Positions 1-4,546 of a stretch of DNA of 6,839 nucleotides are shown here, one piece after another; position 1 is the stretch's first letter, and the number at the start of each line of letters is the position of its first letter. Both the position numbers and the translations under genes were made by a program. Source of the stretch: Chlamydiota bacterium (GTDB taxonomy: Bacteria; Chlamydiota; Chlamydiia; Chlamydiales; Rhabdochlamydiaceae); the NCBI GenBank assembly GCA_023265495.1, contig JAHFTP010000092.1:1-6839 (forward strand), in the 5' to 3' direction. The notes under the pieces were generated by a model. That model did no database searches. It saw nothing but the letters and a program-made list of their open reading frames with translations, and was not told the origin of the DNA.

Positions 1-282
1 GTATTTACCTATTTGGATGCCTTTGATCCCGAAAAAGAAAAAGTGCAAGAACTCAAAGACCATTACGCTCGAGGGGGTCTCGGAGATTCTATAGTGAAAA
101 AAAGACTCAATGAAGTGCTGCAAGCCTTTTTACTCCCTATCAGAGCAAAAAGGATCTATTGGGAAAAACAAAAAGAAGAAGTTTTTCAGATTCTACAAGA
201 AGGAACACAAAGGGCGGAAAAAACTGCTGCAGAGACGCTTAAAGAAGTGAAACAAGCTATGTGCTTAGACTATTTTCCCTAG
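1..282 (+). CDS. trpS: Tryptophanyl-tRNA synthetase, C-terminal fragment (5' end outside window)
   Basis: This is the last 93 codons of a class I tryptophan-tRNA ligase, a cytoplasmic enzyme that charges tRNA-Trp with tryptophan using ATP. The frame is already open at base 1, starting V-F-T-Y-L-D-A-F-D-P, so the TTG at base 13 is an internal Leu codon, not a start. The segment shows the C-terminal helical part of the longer bacterial TrpS type: AFDPEKEKV, then HYARGGLGD, VKKRLNEVLQAFLLPIR, and an ending with EGTQRAEKTAAETLKEVKQAM before LDYFP. The catalytic Rossmann domain with HIGH and KMSKS lies upstream of the window. The stop is TAG at 280-282, and a hairpin begins seven bases later. It is the only plus-strand gene here and converges with the biotin-related genes. 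Identification rests on recognition of the conserved tail and is firm, but the catalytic domain cannot be checked. Confidence 0.93.
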   Translation, partial: VFTYLDAFDPEKEKVQELKDHYARGGLGDSIVKKRLNEVLQAFLLPIRAKRIYWEKQKEEVFQILQEGTQRAEKTAAETLKEVKQAMCLDYFP

Positions 283-288
283 TTTTCT

Positions 289-326
289 ACTTTTCGCCGG
301 CTATCCATGGATAGAATGCGAAAAGT
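289..326. terminator. Long imperfect hairpin after trpS, possible terminator
   Basis: The outer arms ACTTTTCGC (289-297) and GCGAAAAGT (318-326) pair over nine bases. Inside them, after a 3 x 3 mismatch, lies a perfect 14-bp palindrome CTATCCATGGATAG (301-314). The structure starts seven bases after the trpS stop and sits where trpS and the minus-strand genes converge, which suits a transcription stop. Against a classic factor-independent terminator, no run of T follows the stem on either strand. The fully paired centre suggests a shorter loop in RNA or a cruciform-type DNA dyad. The tail of the maturase relic frame runs into it. Confidence 0.4.
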
Positions 327-576
327 CGGAGGGTTCTAAGCTGCTTGCTAGGATAGCTTTTTCGAGTCCATCTAGTGCAAGGTTGGCAAGACAGGGTGAC
401 GCTAGGTCCCCTTGCGGAAAGCTTTCCACGGTGCTGTGTAGGTTGTTATTTTCCATATAACCTGCTTTCAGCCATGTTTCGAGGATTGTTTTATCTTCTG
501 TGGATAACCAGCTCTCTCTAGATGTCCTTTTTTTAAGATAGGAGTTTTTCCATTTTTTGGGTTTTAAGCTAACAGC
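301..576 (-). pseudogene. Relic of a group II intron reverse transcriptase/maturase
   Basis: Read on the minus strand, the frame is open from 576 (after an in-frame TAA at 577-579) to TAG at 301-303, 91 codons. Its middle strongly resembles the central RT region of group II intron-encoded proteins of the LtrA type. WL...DKTILETWLKAGYMENN matches the usual WLL..IPMDK.IL..WLKAG, then HSTVESFPQGDLASP occupies the place of the T..GTPQGG.ISP motif, and LANLALDGLEKAI follows. The match spans roughly 520-352. The upstream finger/palm parts, the YADD catalytic motif, the maturase X domain and any HNH domain are absent. There is no credible start codon or ribosome binding site. The conserved PQGG has become PQGD, a further sign of decay. 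After LEKAI the frame loses resemblance and ends in the hairpin at 289-326. It is a dead fragment left between trpS and the BPL_N gene. No intron RNA domain V was recognised. Confidence 0.8.
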
Positions 577-612
577 TTACAGCTCTTTGCATGTGCACTT
601 ATAATTTTTCTT

Positions 613-1524
613 CTATGTGTACAATTCTCTTTTTTCTAGCTTAGAGAGCATGTCGAAAGCAAATTGCATGCGTACATCTAGGGAGCTGAGTCTTTCTTGA
701 ACTGCTCTCCAGTTTGTTCCACAGTCGGGAAAGGCCTTTTCGTACCTTTCTACGTCGAAGTCTTGTGATCCGTAGTAGGGGTGGAACATAGTGAGTAGGC
801 CAGCGCCTTCTCCAACGGAGATCATGATAGCTGCATTTTCTAATCTGCTGACGTCCTCCTCTTTTATGCCAAGGCGTCTTAGCTCTGATGGGTGATATTT
901 CGCTAAGACTCTCACTTTTTGACTCGATGGTGGAATAATGAAGCTCCCTCCGCCACTGAGATAGATACAACACTCTTTTGTTCCATCAGAGATGGTAACC
1001 GCATCGGAAAAGAACCCTACCTTATACTGTTTCCCTGGAAAAGGGCAAAGAGGTCCTATGGCAGTGCCATCGAATAGGGGTAGGTTAGACGGTTTTATTA
1101 GGGGACTCCTCTCGCTCGGCTGCTCAGTACATAAGTCTGAATAGACTCTTTTGTTAGAGGCCCAGTAGGCGGAGCCGCAGTTAAAATAACCGAGTCCTCC
1201 CCTTGCAAAGAACTGCTCTTTGATAAAAGTGGTTTGTGCAACGGAGAAAACTTTATCTAAGTGGCTGCTCTGTCCTGCTGTGACAACGAAAAGAGTTTCT
1301 TTAGGATCCTCTCTTTCCATAGTGGCTACGAGGTCTTCTCCTACAACTGCATCGACTTTCCAGGTGGGCTTGCCTTCTCTTTCCCTGTAACTATTGAGAT
1401 ACTTAAACATATCAATGCGTTTGACAATGTTATCCACATAGGGACCAAAAAGCGGGTGTTGTTTATGTCCTGCATAGACCAAGACCTGTCGGATATAGGG
1501 AAAAGACTTACTGACGGTGCTCAT
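613..1524 (-). CDS. Stand-alone BPL_N domain protein (biotin-protein-ligase N-terminal, amidotransferase-like)
   Basis: A 303-residue protein with the class I glutamine-amidotransferase-like fold that forms the N-terminal part of eukaryotic biotin protein ligases (BPL_N). Visible landmarks are an opening beta strand VLVYAG (14-19), ETLFVVTAGQSSH (76-88) in the place of the usual 'lvmPGG', and RGGLGYFNCGSAYWAS (108-123), whose Cys116 is at the nucleophile elbow. FDGTAIGPLCPFPG (151-164), YLSGGGSFI (188-196) and VGEGAGLLTMFHP (237-249) follow. The usual HPE after the last strand is HPY here, so the Cys-His-Glu triad looks incomplete. No biotin ligase domain (GRGRxGR motif) is present, so it should not be called a ligase. 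The ATG lies inside the end of bioY with a 17-base overlap and follows an AAAGGTGG stretch, which suggests translational coupling. A role in biotin handling is inferred from family and neighbour; its reaction is unknown. No signal peptide or membrane segment is evident. Confidence 0.82.
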   Translation of the reverse strand: MSTVSKSFPYIRQVLVYAGHKQHPLFGPYVDNIVKRIDMFKYLNSYREREGKPTWKVDAVVGEDLVATMEREDPKETLFVVTAGQSSHLDKVFSVAQTTFIKEQFFARGGLGYFNCGSAYWASNKRVYSDLCTEQPSERSPLIKPSNLPLFDGTAIGPLCPFPGKQYKVGFFSDAVTISDGTKECCIYLSGGGSFIIPPSSQKVRVLAKYHPSELRRLGIKEEDVSRLENAAIMISVGEGAGLLTMFHPYYGSQDFDVERYEKAFPDCGTNWRAVQERLSSLDVRMQFAFDMLSKLEKRELYT

Positions 1525-2053
1525 TTTTCTGCCACCTTTGCCAATAAGAAACAGAACTCACAGCGACGAGGACTTTGAGCAGGTCCGCCGGAATAAATAA
1601 CACGATGCCTTTCATAAGAGCCACCTCAGATCCAAAAAAGAAAGAAAGCCAGATAAATCCAAGGGAATAGATGACAGCAAGTCCACATAGTAGAGCGAGA
1701 AAGGAGGGAATCTTTTTACGGACCAAAGCACTAATCATACAGGCAGCGATAGGGAAGGCAACTAGGTATCCTCCACACTTGCCTACTATCCAGAAAGGAT
1801 TAGAGGCCCCACAAAAAACAGGGAAACCCATAGTGGCAAGGCCTAAGTAACAGAGAGCAGATCCCATAGCTTGCCTGGGAGGCAGGGTAAGCCCTAACAA
1901 AAAAATAGCGAGTGTTTGCAGGGTGAAGGGGACAGGGAAAAAGGGGATTTTAGCGAAGGCGGAAAGAGTGATAAGGCCACTACCTAGGATTATGACAAAG
2001 AAGGAGGAATGTTGTTTTGCTGTAGATGCGGGTCTTGTTAAGATATTTTCCAT
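1508..2053 (-). CDS. bioY: Biotin transporter BioY (biotin-binding S component)
   Basis: A 181-residue integral membrane protein of the BioY family, which binds biotin and carries it across the inner membrane, alone or as the S component of an ECF transporter with EcfA and EcfT (neither is encoded here). Family marks are IPFFPVPFTLQTLAIFLLGLTLPPR (36-60), GLATMGFPVFCGAS (71-84), GKCGGYLVAFPIAA (91-104; most relatives have GPTGGYL) and FIPADLLK (153-160), which matches the conserved P-x-D-L-x-K near the end. About six hydrophobic segments are visible. The start chosen is ATG at 2053, because AAGGAG lies six bases before it and the length then fits the family. A farther upstream ATG at 2119 would add 22 residues but has no Shine-Dalgarno. 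The stop overlaps the start of the BPL_N gene, so the two are probably one operon. Biotin uptake suits a host-dependent bacterium that lacks its own synthesis, but that lack is not visible here. Confidence 0.9.
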   Translation of the reverse strand: MENILTRPASTAKQHSSFFVIILGSGLITLSAFAKIPFFPVPFTLQTLAIFLLGLTLPPRQAMGSALCYLGLATMGFPVFCGASNPFWIVGKCGGYLVAFPIAACMISALVRKKIPSFLALLCGLAVIYSLGFIWLSFFFGSEVALMKGIVLFIPADLLKVLVAVSSVSYWQRWQKNEHRQ

Positions 2054-2059
2054 TTCCTG

Positions 2060-2065
2060 CTCCTT
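2060..2065 (-). promoter_or_regulatory. bioY ribosome binding site (decides the start)
   Basis: AAGGAG on the minus strand, six bases before the ATG at 2053. The longer in-frame candidate starting at 2119 has only AT-rich sequence before it, so this site favours the 181-residue form. Confidence 0.8.
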
Positions 2066-2135
2066 AAATAGGTTAAAGAAGAAGAGGAGTATGTCTGATT
2101 TTGGGACTTTTTTCACCATTTATTTTGATAAACAT

Positions 2136-2156
2136 GGAGCGACGGGACGTCGCCCC
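2136..2156 (-). terminator. GC-rich hairpin between the 156-residue gene and bioY
   Basis: On the minus strand GGGGCGACG pairs with CGTCGCTCC over nine bases (one G-T wobble) around the three-base loop TCC. It lies 18 bases after the stop of the upstream gene and is by far the most GC-rich stem in the gap. The tract after it (ATGTTTATC) is only mildly T-rich, so a factor-independent terminator is plausible but weak. It would separate the bioY pair from the gene before it. A leader-RNA role is an alternative. Confidence 0.4.
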
Positions 2157-2174
2157 ATTAAGAAGCTACTGTGA

Positions 2175-2645
2175 TTACGATTTTTTGTTATATGCTTCAG
2201 GTGCTTGAACTATTTTCTCATAGGTGTCAGCAAGGCCCGGTGCGCTACCTAGCCACTTATGCTGCGGACCCCAGAAAAATACCACATCTCCTTCATGGAA
2301 AACACGCATGATGCCATAGCTCGTACGGCCTTTGTTTTCATCGTAGTATCCTCCTCTTAACACAAGACCGAATTGGTCTTCATCAAAAGTAGAAGCCGGA
2401 GCTTCTCTTAGGTCTATTTCTAGAACCATTGTGTGTCCTTTCACGTACATGAAATAAGCAATATTATCATCATTAGCTGCAATCTCAAATGCCTGATCAA
2501 GAGAGATGCCGCGTTCTACTCTTGCAACATGACCCCAGCCCGCATTTTTGTACTGGGCTGCATCAGGATGTGCTGTGAATTGATCTTGAGCAGAGCTAGA
2601 CACTGCTTGAACAGTTTGATTAGCACTTATAGGACTTATATACAT
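2175..2645 (-). CDS. Unrecognised 156-residue soluble protein
   Basis: I do not recognise this family. The protein is read from ATG at 2645, because GAGGTGAT stands just before it, a long match to the 16S rRNA tail. An ATG 12 codons farther upstream (2681) has no such site. The first 30 residues (SPISANQTVQAVSSSAQDQF) are rich in Ser, Gln, Ala and Thr, poor in charge and likely disordered. A compact, aromatic and acidic domain follows: NAGWGHVARVERGISLDQAF (35-53), a beta-like stretch IAYFMYVKGHTMVLEIDLR (62-80), FGLVLRGGYYDE (92-103), SYGIMRVFHEGDVVFFWGP (109-127) and a tail HKWLGSAPGLADTYEKI. There is no signal peptide, membrane helix or known catalytic motif. Codon use looks coding and there are no frame breaks. 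A polar Ser/Thr-rich N-terminus is common in type III effectors of chlamydia-like bacteria, but this is only a hint. Confidence 0.75.
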   Translation of the reverse strand: MYISPISANQTVQAVSSSAQDQFTAHPDAAQYKNAGWGHVARVERGISLDQAFEIAANDDNIAYFMYVKGHTMVLEIDLREAPASTFDEDQFGLVLRGGYYDENKGRTSYGIMRVFHEGDVVFFWGPQHKWLGSAPGLADTYEKIVQAPEAYNKKS

Positions 2646-2646
2646 A

Positions 2647-2654
2647 ATCACCTC
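2647..2654 (-). promoter_or_regulatory. Ribosome binding site of the 156-residue gene
   Basis: GAGGTGAT on the minus strand is an eight-base match to the complement of the 16S rRNA 3' end, one base before the ATG at 2645. The core GAGG is five bases from the start. It selects this ATG over the one at 2681. Confidence 0.7.
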
Positions 2655-2699
2655 ATTAGTGAAATTTGGAAACATGGCCATGTTATCATATATTCTGTG

Positions 2700-2750
2700 C
2701 TAATTACAATTAGTAAACAATTGTTTGTATTTATTGTTATATAAATTATA
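2700..2750 (-). promoter_or_regulatory. AT-rich promoter/leader region with two dyads
   Basis: Upstream of the 156-residue gene the sequence becomes very AT-rich. On the minus strand a TATAAT (2745-2750) is a possible -10 box, although no good -35 hexamer is found 16-18 bases farther up. Two dyads lie between it and the gene: the perfect 12-bp palindrome AAACAATTGTTT (2715-2726) and CTAATT-AC-AATTAG (2700-2713). They could be operator sites or leader structure, or chance in AT-rich DNA. If the -10 is real, the leader is about 90 bases. Confidence 0.3.
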
Positions 2751-2847
2751 AATTAGTTTTGTTGTTTTTATTTGGGCGAGTATGTGCAAAACCTATGCCT
2801 GAGAAAGGGGCTTCATTGGTATTTCAATGTTTCTTTATAAGGACAAC

Positions 2848-4446
2848 TTAAAGAACAACGTCTGCTAGTTCGTGTTGAGGATTTTGCTTGATGCTGTATT
2901 GTTTTTCCCAAATGCTTGTAAATAAAGCCATGGGTCGTCCTTGCCTATCTTGTACGATAATAGAGCTTGTCGACTTTTTATAGGTTTTGATGTCCCCTAA
3001 AATCCATGCGCTACATTGATAGGGAAGAGAAGAGAGAACTGTTTCTACACCATATTCATCTTTAAGGCGATACTGCATGACTTCAAATTGAAGCTGACCC
3101 ACGGCTGCAAAGATAAAGTCCCCCTCTCTTTCGTAGGAGCTGAGAAGCTGGATCGCCCCCTCATTAGTGAGCTGCAGTATGCCTTTATCAAAGGATTTTC
3201 TTTTGCCGACATCTTTAGGATAAAGAGTGGCAAAGATTTCCGGTTGAAACTGGGGCAGAGGTTTAAAGTTAAATCCCCCGGTGATGGAGAGTGTGTCTCC
3301 AATAGCGAAGACTCCAGAGTTGATAACGCCGATGATATCTCCGGGATAGGCATATTCAAGCATTGTTCTCTCTCCTGCCACCATGCCATGGGGCCTGGAA
3401 AGGCGGATTTCTTTACCTAAACGGTGGTGCTTGACCATGAGATCTCTTTCAAATCTTCCTGAGCAGATGCGTATGAATGCCATGCTGTCGCGGTGTCTGC
3501 GGTCCATGTTAGCTTGTAGCTTAAATACATAGCCGCTAAAGGGCATTTTAACAGGGTCGATGTCTACTTCTGTTCCATCGTTTCTGATAGCTTGGCGCTT
3601 ATGAGGGCAGGGCGCTAAGTGAATAAATGCATCAAAGAAGGGCTCTACGCCAAAGTTTGTTAGAGCAGAGGCAAAAAAGGTGGGGGTTACTTCTCCTGCA
3701 AGGAAAGCTTCATAAGAGAATGCATTGCCGGCCATCTCCAGCAGATCGAGCTCTTCCATGAGTTTGTTGTAGTTTTGTGTTTGTATTTTCTCTACAGCTT
3801 CCGCGTTCCCGAGAGGATAGCGAGCCATATCTGCCTTTTGCGCGCCACCATGAGAGGTCTTGGTAAAGAAGACATATTCCTTGCTTTCACGGTCAACAAC
3901 TCCTTGAAATTCTTTCCCTGTGCCTATGGGCCAGTTCATTGCATAGGAGTGGATTTGCAGGACATTTTCTACTTCATTCATGAGGTCGAGAGGATCCCTT
4001 CCCGGCATATCCATCTTATTCATAAATGTGAGCACCGGAATCTTTCTAATGCGGCATACTTCAAAGAGTTTTCTTGTTTGTTTTTCTACTCCCTTAGAGG
4101 CGTCTATCACCATGATGGCGCAGTCGGCAGCCGTTAGTGTGCGATAGGTGTCTTCAGAGAAGTCTTCATGGCCTGGGGTGTCTAGGACATTGATAATGGT
4201 ATTTTTATAGGTGAATTGCATGGCAGAAGAAGTGATGGAAATCCCTCTTTCTTGCTCCATGGCCATCCAGTCGGATGTGGCAGCTTTTCGTCCCTTTCTT
4301 CCTTTAACCATACCGGCTGTTTGGATCATGCCCGAGTAAAGAAGCAGCTTTTCTGTAAGGGTGGTTTTTCCTGCGTCGGGGTGGCTAATAATAGCAAAAG
4401 TTCTTCTTTTGGAGACTTCTTCTTTAAGGGACGGAGCGCTATCCAT
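2848..4446 (-). CDS. prfC: Peptide chain release factor 3 (RF3, GTPase)
   Basis: A 532-residue translational GTPase that removes RF1 or RF2 from the ribosome after peptide release. The length equals that of typical RF3 (about 530). The G domain is complete: P-loop SHPDAGKTT (21-29), the switch I region with QERGISITSSAM (65-76), DTPGHEDF (89-96) and NKMD (143-146). The stretch GRKGRKAATSDWM before switch I and the wording RGISITSS distinguish RF3 from EF-G. RF3-type central and C-terminal domains follow, with DRRHRDSMAFIRICSGRFERD, GDTLS, and GQLQFEVMQYRLKDEYGVE near the end. The ATG at 4446 is preceded only by A/T-rich sequence with a weak AAGAAAA, so the Shine-Dalgarno is poor, but the protein start fits the family. 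It lies 93 bases after the ATPase gene on the same strand, with its own promoter candidate in that gap. It looks intact and functional. Confidence 0.97.
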   Translation of the reverse strand: MDSAPSLKEEVSKRRTFAIISHPDAGKTTLTEKLLLYSGMIQTAGMVKGRKGRKAATSDWMAMEQERGISITSSAMQFTYKNTIINVLDTPGHEDFSEDTYRTLTAADCAIMVIDASKGVEKQTRKLFEVCRIRKIPVLTFMNKMDMPGRDPLDLMNEVENVLQIHSYAMNWPIGTGKEFQGVVDRESKEYVFFTKTSHGGAQKADMARYPLGNAEAVEKIQTQNYNKLMEELDLLEMAGNAFSYEAFLAGEVTPTFFASALTNFGVEPFFDAFIHLAPCPHKRQAIRNDGTEVDIDPVKMPFSGYVFKLQANMDRRHRDSMAFIRICSGRFERDLMVKHHRLGKEIRLSRPHGMVAGERTMLEYAYPGDIIGVINSGVFAIGDTLSITGGFNFKPLPQFQPEIFATLYPKDVGKRKSFDKGILQLTNEGAIQLLSSYEREGDFIFAAVGQLQFEVMQYRLKDEYGVETVLSSLPYQCSAWILGDIKTYKKSTSSIIVQDRQGRPMALFTSIWEKQYSIKQNPQHELADVVL

Positions 4447-4518
4447 AAATATTTTCTTGCTGTAGTAGGTTCAAATGGTTACTAGACAGGCTGATGCCCA
4501 TCCCCCTTACGAGAGGCT

Positions 4519-4546
4519 ATTATAACCTGTCGGCATGAATTATGAA
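4519..4546 (-). promoter_or_regulatory. Candidate sigma-70-type promoter for prfC
   Basis: On the minus strand a perfect TATAAT (4519-4524) is preceded, after a 16-base spacer, by TTCATA (4541-4546), a four-of-six match to TTGACA. The -35 overlaps the stop of the ATPase gene. Transcription would start about 65 bases before the prfC ATG. The candidate rests on sequence match alone. Confidence 0.45.

Noticed and set aside
13..15. TTG as start of a small 89-residue gene
   Set aside because: The codons before it continue the TrpS frame to base 1, and the protein is the TrpS C-terminus.
565..579. TAAGCT-AAC-AGCTTA hairpin beyond the BPL_N gene as terminator
   Set aside because: It is only six base pairs, AT-rich and followed by A rather than T on the minus strand. 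It may be chance.
641..973. 110-residue minus-strand frame inside the BPL_N gene
   Set aside because: Arg/His/Trp-rich out-of-frame shadow of a recognised gene.
2117..2119. Longer bioY start giving 203 residues
   Set aside because: There is no ribosome binding site, and the added 22 residues are not like the family. The ATG at 2053 has AAGGAG at ideal spacing.
2814..2829. CATTG/CAATG stem after prfC as terminator
   Set aside because: It is five base pairs with no T run after it on the minus strand. No convincing prfC terminator was found in 2682-2847.
4485..4531. GACAGG/CCTGTC inverted repeat between prfC and the ATPase gene
   Set aside because: Six-base arms are separated by 35 bases with no extension and no T tract, too weak to call.
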